NCBI GenBank assembly: GCA_947589505.1
Contig: CANQCF010000011.1
Span: 1 to 37,514 of the forward strand
From: an uncultured Acetatifactor sp.
GTDB taxonomy: Bacteria > Bacillota > Clostridia > Lachnospirales > Lachnospiraceae
Direction of reading: 5' to 3'
Length of the DNA stretch: 37,514 nt
Positions 7,080 through 14,498 of this stretch are shown here, one piece after another (the stretch's first letter is position 1; every line of letters starts with the position of its first letter). Below the pieces are notes generated by a model. It had not been told where the DNA came from, ran no database searches, and worked only from the letters and a program-made list of their open reading frames with translations. The position numbers and the translations under genes were made by a program.

Positions 7080-8390
7080 TCAATATGCCCCGGGCTCGGA
7101 AATCCTTGTGACGCCCGTATAGATCTCCGATACCTCGTACCAGGTTGCATAGTCTGTCACGCCCGTCTGGGGGAGGTTAAAAATTTTTTGAAATGTGCGC
7201 ACGGAGGCGGCTGTCGCCGGCCCGTAGATGCCGTCCGCCGTGATGGTGGGGATGGCGGGGTAATTCCGGGCGATCCGGTTTAACTGGTTCTGGAGCTGGC
7301 GGACCTTTTCTCCGGAGGAACCGGTGGTCAGGTCGTACCCGGGATAAGAGGAGGGCACTCCGGAGATCTGTTCCGCTGTGTTGATATAGAGATCGTTGCC
7401 ATAGTAGTAGCGCAGGATCTCGATAGCGCTGTAACCCTCGTCCGCAAGGTAACGGGATCCCCACTGGCTCAGACCGGAACAGGTCACGTTCCTGCCGTCG
7501 CAGTAGGACGTAAAGATGGGCTGGCGCACGCCGGGGCGGGACAGATAGTTTGCGAACACCGTGTCCACCAGATAGTCGATGTTTTCAAAAATATTTCTTC
7601 CATACACCCATTTCTGGTCGTAGGCGGTGGAGGAAGTTATGGTGAAGTCATAACCACGGGATCTGTACCACTCCGTAAAAACCCTGTTCAGCGTAAAGGA
7701 CATGATCGCCAGGACGTTCGCGTAGATCGCCGCTTCCGGCCAGGTGGAGTAGATCTCGCAGGAGGCCACGTTCTTGATGTAATCCTTGTAGCGGACGTAA
7801 TAATTTTTCGCGGTGGAGTCGGAGGGGGCTCCGTCGTGTACGATCACATACTCTGGGATGACCACGCGGCTTAAGACGACTTCTCCCGTGTCGGGAAGGG
7901 GTTTGAGTTCGTCCTCCGGGATCTTCGCGGGATACTCTCCGTAGAGGGTATGGGCGGGGATGACGATCACATCCTCCTGGTCCGAGGCGTCGGGAAGAAA
8001 GAGGGGTTTCATGCGGACCGTCTGCAGCGCCAGCTCTCCGGGGAGGATCTGGGCCCCGGAGACCAGGGTCGGCTCATAGTCGGGGGCATCCACCTGGATA
8101 TTGACCTCGGCGTACGGCTGGGCCTGGTCCGGCGACAGGGAGAGGGAGACGTTGGGGGTCTCGATGGAGAAGGTCTCCGTCTGTCCGGATTCGTCGGTGA
8201 CAAGGTTTTGGAGCACGGTTTCCGGATTCCCTGTAAAGGAGACGGTGACGGTGGCCCCGGAAATGGGCAGATACCCCAGGGTGGAGGTCACGCTGATCTT
8301 CAGCGTTCCGCTGGAGGGAGGGGCGGCCGCCGCCTCGGCGGTAGTATTTGCAACGGTCTGTTCAGTCTGTTCATTGATAGGATTTGGCAT
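7080..8390 (-). CDS. SpoIID/LytB-domain protein with C-terminal peptidoglycan-binding domain
   Basis: This protein of about 436 residues has an Ig-like or carboxypeptidase-regulatory-like beta domain at about 30-130. A SpoIID/LytB domain follows at about 175-335, with DYIKNVASCEIYSTWPEAA, where the Glu matches the SpoIID catalytic position, and GLSQWGSRYLADEGYSAIEI. A peptidoglycan_binding_1 domain lies at about 357-425 (GEKVRQLQNQLNR, DGIYGPATAASVRTFQK). SpoIID proteins are lytic transglycosylases that act during engulfment. This one has no signal peptide or TM segment, so it may act in the mother cell or on the forming spore. A TTG at 8396 could add two residues. A sigma-K-like promoter lies upstream. 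Specific substrate and role are inferred from domains only. Confidence 0.85.
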   Translation of the reverse strand: MPNPINEQTEQTVANTTAEAAAAPPSSGTLKISVTSTLGYLPISGATVTVSFTGNPETVLQNLVTDESGQTETFSIETPNVSLSLSPDQAQPYAEVNIQVDAPDYEPTLVSGAQILPGELALQTVRMKPLFLPDASDQEDVIVIPAHTLYGEYPAKIPEDELKPLPDTGEVVLSRVVIPEYVIVHDGAPSDSTAKNYYVRYKDYIKNVASCEIYSTWPEAAIYANVLAIMSFTLNRVFTEWYRSRGYDFTITSSTAYDQKWVYGRNIFENIDYLVDTVFANYLSRPGVRQPIFTSYCDGRNVTCSGLSQWGSRYLADEGYSAIEILRYYYGNDLYINTAEQISGVPSSYPGYDLTTGSSGEKVRQLQNQLNRIARNYPAIPTITADGIYGPATAASVRTFQKIFNLPQTGVTDYATWYEVSEIYTGVTRISEPGAY

Positions 8391-8399
8391 GGTCAAAAC

Positions 8400-8424
8400 G
8401 CAGCTAAGGACCTAGCTGCCCTTT
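8400..8424 (-). promoter_or_regulatory. Stem-loop between Shine-Dalgarno and start of the SpoIID-domain gene
   Basis: On the minus strand AAAGGG (8424-8419) is followed by GCAGCTA-GGTCCT-TAGCTGC, a perfect 7-bp hairpin (8419-8400), then 9 bases to ATG 8390. There is no other ribosome site at a normal distance. Folding would bring AAAGGG next to the start. This role is inference; hairpins of this kind are known in phage T4 genes. Confidence 0.4.
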
Positions 8425-8436
8425 CAGGATTTCTTT

Positions 8437-8466
8437 TATTGTATGCGCGGAGGGAGAGATCTGTGA
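8437..8466 (-). promoter_or_regulatory. Sigma-K-like promoter for the SpoIID-domain gene
   Basis: The minus strand reads AC, 17 bases, then CATACAATA (8445-8437). This fits the mother-cell sigma-K consensus of AC at -35 and CATAnnnTA at -10. It lies about 50 bases before the start of a gene with a sporulation-type domain. The motif is short, so chance occurrence is possible. Confidence 0.45.
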
Positions 8467-8564
8467 GGGGCAGGAGGGCGGCCGGATTTGTCGTTGTAAC
8501 AGTTATCATTTATTAGATAAAGGATTGTACTGAAATAGGATGTGTAAATTTTTTAATATAAGGG

Positions 8565-8593
8565 TTGACAAACGCCTCCTGATGTATTATTGT
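8565..8593 (+). promoter_or_regulatory. Promoter of the GntR/ABC operon
   Basis: TTGACA (8565-8570), 17 bases, then TATTGT (8588-8593). It drives the regulator, ATPase and permease genes. The -10 touches the palindromic operator at 8591-8610. The rest of the gap 8397-8722 holds the divergent promoter and a GC-rich leader (about 8620-8700). Confidence 0.6.
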
Positions 8594-8610
8594 ATTACTT
8601 AATTAGTACA
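8591..8610. promoter_or_regulatory. Palindromic operator, likely for the YtrA-type GntR regulator
   Basis: TGTATTACTTAATTAGTACA is a 20-bp near-palindrome matching its own reverse complement at 16 of 20 positions. It spans the -10 end and the expected start of transcription. YtrA-subfamily GntR proteins commonly repress their own operons through GTA...TAC palindromes, so autoregulation is the simplest reading. Confidence 0.6.
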
Positions 8611-8722
8611 GCAAGCACCGCCGAAACGATGCGGGAAGGGACTTCCTTCGGGAGCGCACCTGAGGCAGAAGTCCGCTGCGGCGGAGGCGGCGCCGCATAT
8701 CAGGAGGAGAGGAGGAAGGAGC

Positions 8723-9094
8723 ATGGAGTGGAATCTGGAAGAGGGCCGTCCCATCTACGCCCAGCTGGTGGAACTGATCCAGATGCGGATCGCCGCCGGC
8801 CAGTACGCCCCCGGGGAAAAGCTGCCCAGCGTGCGGGAACTGGCGGCCGAGGCGGCGGTCAATCCCAACACGATGCAGAGGGCTTTCGCGGAATTGGAGC
8901 GGAGCGGCCTCATCGTCACCCAGAGGACCAACGGGCGCACGGTGACGGAGGACGAGGATCGGATCCGGGAGGTCCGGAAACGTCTGGCGGAAACCCATGT
9001 GCGGGAGTTTTTTGCCAGGATGCGTTCCCTGGGATATTCCGTCAGCGACATCCGGGATTTTGTGAGAGAATACAGTGAGGAGGGAGAGACATGA
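8723..9094 (+). CDS. GntR-family transcriptional regulator, YtrA subfamily
   Basis: This 123-residue protein has an N-terminal winged helix (about residues 9-75) with the family signature PIYAQLVELIQMRIAAGQY, then LPSVRELA and NPNTMQRAFAELE. A short helical tail of about 45 residues follows, typical of the YtrA subfamily; there is no large effector domain. The ATG follows a run of GGAGG motifs. Its stop overlaps the start of the ABC ATPase gene by 4 bp, so regulator and transporter are coupled. It probably represses the operon through the palindrome at 8591-8610 and is relieved by an unknown signal; relatives respond to cell-envelope-active compounds. Confidence 0.92.
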   Translation: MEWNLEEGRPIYAQLVELIQMRIAAGQYAPGEKLPSVRELAAEAAVNPNTMQRAFAELERSGLIVTQRTNGRTVTEDEDRIREVRKRLAETHVREFFARMRSLGYSVSDIRDFVREYSEEGET

Positions 9095-9792
9095 GTGATT
9101 TGCTGGAGATCCAGGGGCTTTCAAAAGCCTATGACGTGAGAAACCATGCGGTGGACAATATTTCCATCACGCTGCCGAGGGGGAAGATCATCGGGCTATT
9201 AGGGCCAAACGGCAGCGGGAAGACCACGCTGATCAAGATGATAACCGGTCTTTTGAAGCCGGACGCCGGGGAGATCCGGATCTGCGGGGAGGAAATCGGA
9301 CCGCAGACGAAGGCCCGGGTTGCCTATCTTCCGGACCGGACCTACCTGTCCGGCGGGGAGACCATCGAGGGGATCCTGAATTACTTTCAGGATTTTTACA
9401 GCGATTTCTCTAAGGAGAGCGCGGAGGAGATGCTGAAAAATCTGGGGATCGATACGGATGTAAAACTGAAGACCCTTTCCAAGGGAAATAAGGAGAAAGT
9501 GCAGCTGATCCTGGTGATGAGCCGGAAGGCAGATATGTACCTTCTGGACGAACCTATCGCCGGGGTGGATCCGGCCGCCAGGGATTATATCCTCAGGACG
9601 ATCATCAACAATTACAACCCGGAGGCCACGGTCCTGATCTCCACGCACCTGATCAGCGATATCGAGCAGGTTCTGGACGAGGTGATCTTTATGCGGAGGG
9701 GAAAGCTGGTCTTATACACTTCCGTGGACAATATCCGGGAAAAGCACGGGAAATCCGTGGACGCATACTTTAGGGAGGTGTTCGCATGTTAG
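9091..9792 (+). CDS. ABC transporter ATP-binding protein (YtrB-like)
   Basis: This 233-residue cytoplasmic ATPase subunit has Walker A GPNGSGKT (about residues 38-45). The signature region is LSKGNKEKVQL, a variant of LSGGQ often seen in exporters of this group. Walker B is MYLLDEPIAGVDP and the switch His lies in ISTHLI. It pairs with the permease encoded immediately downstream, with 7 bp of overlap. Together with the YtrA-type regulator upstream, the set resembles exporters linked to envelope stress. The substrate cannot be read from sequence. Confidence 0.92.
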   Translation: MSDLLEIQGLSKAYDVRNHAVDNISITLPRGKIIGLLGPNGSGKTTLIKMITGLLKPDAGEIRICGEEIGPQTKARVAYLPDRTYLSGGETIEGILNYFQDFYSDFSKESAEEMLKNLGIDTDVKLKTLSKGNKEKVQLILVMSRKADMYLLDEPIAGVDPAARDYILRTIINNYNPEATVLISTHLISDIEQVLDEVIFMRRGKLVLYTSVDNIREKHGKSVDAYFREVFAC

Positions 9793-10640
9793 GAAAACTG
9801 TTCAAATATGAGTGGAAGGCCGTAAGCTGGATGAATCTCCTGCTGGTGGCCATCTCCGCGGGGGTTACCCTTCTGGGCGTGGTCTATTTTCAGACGCCTC
9901 TATGGAAAGAGATGATACACGGCAGCATGGGGTCGGGAGCGTTGTCCAGTATGATGGCGAACAGTCTGGGGATCCTCCTGAGCATAGGCGGGGCCCTGAC
10001 CTATATCCTTGTGCTGGTGGGCGTGAGATTCGGGCAGATGATCTTTCTGGGAGTCCGGTATTACCGCAGCATGTTTTCGGATGAGGGATACCTGACCCAC
10101 ACGCTGCCCGTGAAACCCAGCAGTCTTTTGATCTCCAAGACGGTCACCGCCGGCTGCTGGATGCTGATCGTCAATTTCCTGCTGCTCGTCTTCACGGTGA
10201 TCCTGGTGCTGGCGGCGATCCTGGGGGTTGCGCCGGTGAGTTTCGGGGAAGCCTGGGACATTTTCCGGCAGGCGATGGCGAGCATTCTGGAGGAACCGTC
10301 GTCCAGGGCCACGCTGCTTCTCTGGCTCGCCATTGGACTTTTGGAACCTTTTCTGAACATGGGCATTCTCTTTGGCTCTCTGACACTGGGACATTATTCC
10401 AGGAAAAATAAGGGCCTGATGGGGATCCTGGCGTACTGCGGGGTGAGCCTCGCGGTGTCCATGCTGACTGTGATCTGCAACATGATACTGCTCAGCGTTT
10501 TGCAGGTCCGGGGAACCGTCGGTCAGTGGTTCCTGGTCAACGGGAAAAGTCTCAGCAGTCTTATTGTAGATATCGCCGTGGCGGCAGGCCTGATGATCTG
10601 GGCCCATGCCATCGTGAAAAACCGGCTGAACCTGGAATAA
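9786..10640 (+). CDS. ABC transporter permease
   Basis: This 284-residue integral membrane protein has about six hydrophobic segments. They lie near residues 18-38, 58-80, 115-145, 170-190, 200-230 and 250-275. It overlaps the ATPase gene by 7 bp and is the membrane partner of that subunit. There is no extracytoplasmic substrate-binding gene, which favours export or an envelope-sensing role over import. The N-terminus MLGKLFKYEWKAVSW is typical of permeases in YtrB/ABC-2-like families. The operon ends at a strong terminator just downstream. Confidence 0.88.
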   Translation: MLGKLFKYEWKAVSWMNLLLVAISAGVTLLGVVYFQTPLWKEMIHGSMGSGALSSMMANSLGILLSIGGALTYILVLVGVRFGQMIFLGVRYYRSMFSDEGYLTHTLPVKPSSLLISKTVTAGCWMLIVNFLLLVFTVILVLAAILGVAPVSFGEAWDIFRQAMASILEEPSSRATLLLWLAIGLLEPFLNMGILFGSLTLGHYSRKNKGLMGILAYCGVSLAVSMLTVICNMILLSVLQVRGTVGQWFLVNGKSLSSLIVDIAVAAGLMIWAHAIVKNRLNLE

Positions 10641-10663
10641 ACACTTTTATCCGGCAATACGGC

Positions 10664-10699
10664 AAAAGCAGCACTCCCGCCTGAGGGTGCTGCTTTTTT
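10664..10699 (+). terminator. Rho-independent terminator of the GntR/ABC operon
   Basis: AAAAGCAGCAC (10664-10674) pairs perfectly with GTGCTGCTTTT (10687-10697) and the T run continues. It separates the ABC operon from the unknown-function operon that starts at 10903. Confidence 0.92.
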
Positions 10700-10802
10700 G
10701 TCGGCCCTCATAAATACAGTGGGCATTGTCTGGGCATAATCGGGGGAATGTCATGATCGGAAGAGCTCTCGAAACAGGCCGATGGAAAGAATGTGGAAAC
10801 CG

Positions 10803-10836
10803 ATTTCTCAAAATTCATTGCCCCAAAGTGAGAAAT
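10803..10836. promoter_or_regulatory. Inverted repeat flanking the -35 of the unknown-function operon
   Basis: ATTTCTCA (10803-10810) and TGAGAAAT (10829-10836) are perfect 8-bp inverted repeats separated by 18 bases. They bracket the proposed -35. This is a candidate repressor or activator site; no binding protein can be named. Confidence 0.4.
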
Positions 10837-10846
10837 ATGATAAACT
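10818..10846 (+). promoter_or_regulatory. Candidate promoter of the four-gene unknown-function operon
   Basis: TTGCCC (10818-10823), 17 bases, then TAAACT (10841-10846); each hexamer matches the sigma-A consensus at four of six positions. TATAAA at 10846-10851 is an alternative -10. It is the best promoter candidate between the upstream terminator and ATG 10903. Confidence 0.4.
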
Positions 10847-10902
10847 ATAAATGGTCTTGCACTTTGGATCCATAGGGCAAAAGAAGGAGCTGGAAACAGG
10901 GC

Positions 10903-13900
10903 ATGAGAGAGATTGTGGATCAGATTCTGGCGGGAAATTACATATTTGAGGGCGGTTTTCTCGATTTTTCCTGTACGAAGATAGAGATTTCCATATCCCA
11001 GGGCGAGACTTTTTCCGGCAGCTTTCAGATCCTGGGCCAGCGGGGAACCGTGGCGGAGGGACGTGTCCTGTCTACGGATTACCGCATGGAGTGTCTGAAC
11101 GGGACGTTTTCCGGCAGCGTATCTGAGATCGGGTATCTGTTTCACGGCGAGGCGGTGGAAGAGGGCGAGACGGTGAAAGGGGCTTTCCGGGTGATCAGCA
11201 GCCAGGGGGAGTATTCCCTTCCGTATGTGGTGGTCTGCGAACCGCGGAGAATCAATTCTTCCATGGGCCCCATCAAAAATCTGTTTCATTTCACAAATCT
11301 GGCGAAGAGCAATTGGCAGGAAGCCGTTAAGGTCTTTTATTCCAAAGATTTCTCAAAAATGCTGGAAGAGAGCGATGCGCAGTATCTCACCAGTTATCAG
11401 GGACTTTCCGTATATCCGGGTCAGGAGCAGAACATGGAAGAATTTCTGATCCATGTCGGAAAGAAACAGCCGGTGGAATTCTGGGTTCAGGAGCCGGAGA
11501 TTCAAATGGAGGGTCATTCTTCTGAGGGAGAGTACAGACTGCTTCCCCGGGAGATAACCATTGTCAGGAATGGCTGGGGCTATACCGCGCTGAATGTGGA
11601 GTGCGACGGTGATTTCCTATATTCGGAAAAGACGCTCCTGACAGAGGACGATTTCCTGGGAAATTATGCAAGGCTTCCGCTTTATGTGGACGGTTCCCAT
11701 CTCTGTCAGGGAAAAAACCGGGGAAAGGTTGTCCTCTACAATTCCTTTGTCAGTCTGGAGATCCCTGTTTGCGTGCAGATGGGGACAAGCCATCTCCTGA
11801 GCCTGGCGGTGTTGGAAAAACAGAGGACCGTGGTTGCCCTGATGAAGCAGTATGAGAATTTCAGAACGCATAGGATCGGTCTGTCAAACTGGCTGAAAGA
11901 GACAGGCGTCCTGGTTGAGAAACTGATCGCGCTGGATGGGGATGATCCCGCGCCAAAACTGTTTAAGGCGCAGATTTTAATTACCCAGGAACGGCAGAAC
12001 GAAGCCGGATGGCTTCTGGATCACGCCCGAACCATGATGGAGAACCAGGGGAAGGTCAGCGAGGAACTTTGGGCCTACTATCTGTATTTGACTACATTGG
12101 TCAACAGAGAGGAGGGTCTGATCGAAAGCGTTTCCGCGGAGGTGGAGAGGTTATACAGGGAAAAACCGGAGTCCTGGAGGATTGCCTGGCTTCTTTTATA
12201 TCTCTCCGATGAGTTTTCCAAAATGCCGGTGGCAAAGTTCCAGTTTATTGAGAAACAGTTTGAACGGGGCAGCAATAGTTTTGTCCTGTACATAGAGGCA
12301 CTTCAGATTCTGAACAACAACCCGTCCCTGCTGCGGAAACTGGATCGGTTTGAACAGCAGGTGCTGTATTACGGTGTGCGAAGGGATTATTTGAACGCGG
12401 AGCTGGTGGAGAGGTTTCTGGAGCTCGTGGACAAAAATAAGAAATTTTCCCTGACCCTTTACAGGATACTGGATAAGCTTTATGAGAAGAGGGCGGACGA
12501 CAGGATTGTCCGGGAGATGTGTCTCCTGCTTGCCAGGGGAGGAGTGACAGGACCGAAGGCCTGCGTCTGGTATGAAAGGGGTGTGGAGGATCAGCTCCGC
12601 ATCACAAATCTCTATGAGGTTTACATGATGTCCCTGAACCCGGAGAATGTTAAGAGTCTGCCCAAGGCCGTTGTGCTTTACTTTGCCTATCAGAACAACC
12701 TGGATTATTCCAGGAGCGCTTTGCTGTACGATTATGTTCTGGACAACAGGCTGCTTTTTTCGGACAGCTATGAAAAATATCTGATCAAGGCTGAGGAGTT
12801 TGTCAAAGAACAGATCGGCAAAGAGAGGATCAATCGTCACCTGGCGAACCTTTACGCCAGACTGATCACGCCGGATAGGATTACGGAGCAGAACGCGGAA
12901 AAGCTGGCCAGGCTGTTTTTTGCCACCAAAATCAGGGCGGAGGACAGCCGGATGCGGAAGGTGGTCGTCTATGCGGAGGGAAGCACGCGGGGGCTGGAAT
13001 ATACTTTGACGAATGGGGAGGCCTGCGTGCCGATTTACGGAAGCGGGTACTGCCTTGTGTTCGAGGACGCGTATGGGAACCGGTTCTCCGAGAGGACGCC
13101 CCATGAGCTGGAAAAATATATGCTGCCGGGCAGATATGTGCCGGAACTGATGAAATATGTGACGGACTGTCCGGAGTTTGACCTCTATCTCCTCCGGGAA
13201 AAATCGGAGGGCGATGTCCTGGATGAGGAGATGGCCGGCAGGGCCATGAAACTCTGCGCCTGGGAATATATTGAGCCAAAGCTGAAAAAGCAGCTCACTC
13301 TGAAGCTTATGAGACAGTTTTATGAGATGGACCGCGTGCAGGAACTGGACAGGCTTTTGGATGGAATGGACGCCGCCGGGCTGAATTCTCAGGAGCGGAT
13401 GGAGGCGATGCGGTATCTGGTTCTGGAGGGCAATTACAGCAAGGCGTTTGAATGGGTGCAGAAGTATGGCCCTTACTTCCCGGAGGCAAAAACTTTGGCG
13501 AGACTCGTGAGTGCATTGCTGAGCGAAGGCAGGCAGGACTGTGACCCCGTCATCCTGGCATCGGCAGGCTATCTGTTCCACAGGTCAAAACACAATGCTG
13601 TCATCCTGGAATATCTGGGCCGGTGGATGGATGGCACCTGCAAAGAGCTCCGGGACGTGTGGAAGGAAATGAAGGGGAACGGACTGGACAGCCGGGAAAT
13701 AGAGGAGAGAATCCTGGTTCAGCTGATGTACACGGGGGCCCACGTGGGTGAAAAGGCGGAGATCTTCCAGAGTTTCTACCAGACGGCGGGGGACTGCGAA
13801 GTGACCAGGGCGTTCCTCATGGCAAGCTCCTATGAATATTTCGTGCGGGAGCGATTGACTGACGGAGTCATTTTCCGGACCATACTGGATTACTATAAGT

Positions 13901-14478
13901 GGGAAGCGCCGGTTCCCAAAGCCTGCAAGCTGGCTTTTTTGAAGTATTACGGCGACAACCAGGGGGAAGTGACCAAGGAAGTGAATGAGGCCCTGGACAG
14001 TTTCCTGCGGGAGATGATGGCGGAAAAGATACATTTTGCCTTTTATAAAAAACTGAAGTCCCAGGCGCATCTCCTGGGAGAGCTCAGCGACAAGGTGATT
14101 GTGGAATACCACGCGAAGCCCGGCGGACGCGCCCGGATCCACTATATGATCCTGCAGGAGGATGGAGAAGGAGGGGAGTATCTTTCCGAAAACATGCGGG
14201 ATGTATTCGGGGGCGTGTGCTGTAAGGAATTTGTCCTGTTCTTTGGCGAGACGCTGCAGTATTATATCACGGAGGAAGACGAAGAGGGATCCCAGCTCAC
14301 GGAGAGCGGGAACCTTCAGAGAAGCGATTCGGAGACGGATCTGCAGGGCAGCAAATACAGCCTGATAAACGACATTGTGATCAGCAACAGTCTTCAGGAT
14401 TATGATACGCTGGACAGCGAGCTGGAAAACTATTATTTTAAGGAATATTGCGGTGAGAACCTGTTTGTTCTGCACTGA
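10903..14478 (+). CDS. Large uncharacterised protein with beta domains and alpha-solenoid (DUF5717-like)
   Basis: This 1191-residue protein has no signal peptide and no clear TM segment. Residues 1-113 and about 196-295 read as beta-sandwich modules, joined by a short helical part. Residues about 300-690 and 780-1060 are rich in helix pairs with TPR/solenoid-like spacing, for example LFKAQILITQERQNEAGWLL and YLVLEGNYSKAFEWVQKYG. A beta insertion lies at about 695-760 (KVVVYAEGSTRGLEYTL) and another beta domain at about 1065-1191. From memory it resembles a Clostridia-specific family called DUF5717, which I cannot confirm. It is the first gene of a four-gene operon. A scaffold role for the downstream Hsp70-like and TPR proteins is inference. 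Confidence 0.85.
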   Translation: MREIVDQILAGNYIFEGGFLDFSCTKIEISISQGETFSGSFQILGQRGTVAEGRVLSTDYRMECLNGTFSGSVSEIGYLFHGEAVEEGETVKGAFRVISSQGEYSLPYVVVCEPRRINSSMGPIKNLFHFTNLAKSNWQEAVKVFYSKDFSKMLEESDAQYLTSYQGLSVYPGQEQNMEEFLIHVGKKQPVEFWVQEPEIQMEGHSSEGEYRLLPREITIVRNGWGYTALNVECDGDFLYSEKTLLTEDDFLGNYARLPLYVDGSHLCQGKNRGKVVLYNSFVSLEIPVCVQMGTSHLLSLAVLEKQRTVVALMKQYENFRTHRIGLSNWLKETGVLVEKLIALDGDDPAPKLFKAQILITQERQNEAGWLLDHARTMMENQGKVSEELWAYYLYLTTLVNREEGLIESVSAEVERLYREKPESWRIAWLLLYLSDEFSKMPVAKFQFIEKQFERGSNSFVLYIEALQILNNNPSLLRKLDRFEQQVLYYGVRRDYLNAELVERFLELVDKNKKFSLTLYRILDKLYEKRADDRIVREMCLLLARGGVTGPKACVWYERGVEDQLRITNLYEVYMMSLNPENVKSLPKAVVLYFAYQNNLDYSRSALLYDYVLDNRLLFSDSYEKYLIKAEEFVKEQIGKERINRHLANLYARLITPDRITEQNAEKLARLFFATKIRAEDSRMRKVVVYAEGSTRGLEYTLTNGEACVPIYGSGYCLVFEDAYGNRFSERTPHELEKYMLPGRYVPELMKYVTDCPEFDLYLLREKSEGDVLDEEMAGRAMKLCAWEYIEPKLKKQLTLKLMRQFYEMDRVQELDRLLDGMDAAGLNSQERMEAMRYLVLEGNYSKAFEWVQKYGPYFPEAKTLARLVSALLSEGRQDCDPVILASAGYLFHRSKHNAVILEYLGRWMDGTCKELRDVWKEMKGNGLDSREIEERILVQLMYTGAHVGEKAEIFQSFYQTAGDCEVTRAFLMASSYEYFVRERLTDGVIFRTILDYYKWEAPVPKACKLAFLKYYGDNQGEVTKEVNEALDSFLREMMAEKIHFAFYKKLKSQAHLLGELSDKVIVEYHAKPGGRARIHYMILQEDGEGGEYLSENMRDVFGGVCCKEFVLFFGETLQYYITEEDEEGSQLTESGNLQRSDSETDLQGSKYSLINDIVISNSLQDYDTLDSELENYYFKEYCGENLFVLH

Positions 14479-14498
14479 AGCCGCGGGGGAGGACCGTC

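Noticed and set aside
12196..13581. A 461-codon minus-strand frame inside the 1191-residue gene
   Set aside because: The plus-strand frame has good codon use, a ribosome site and an operon position. The minus frame has none of these.
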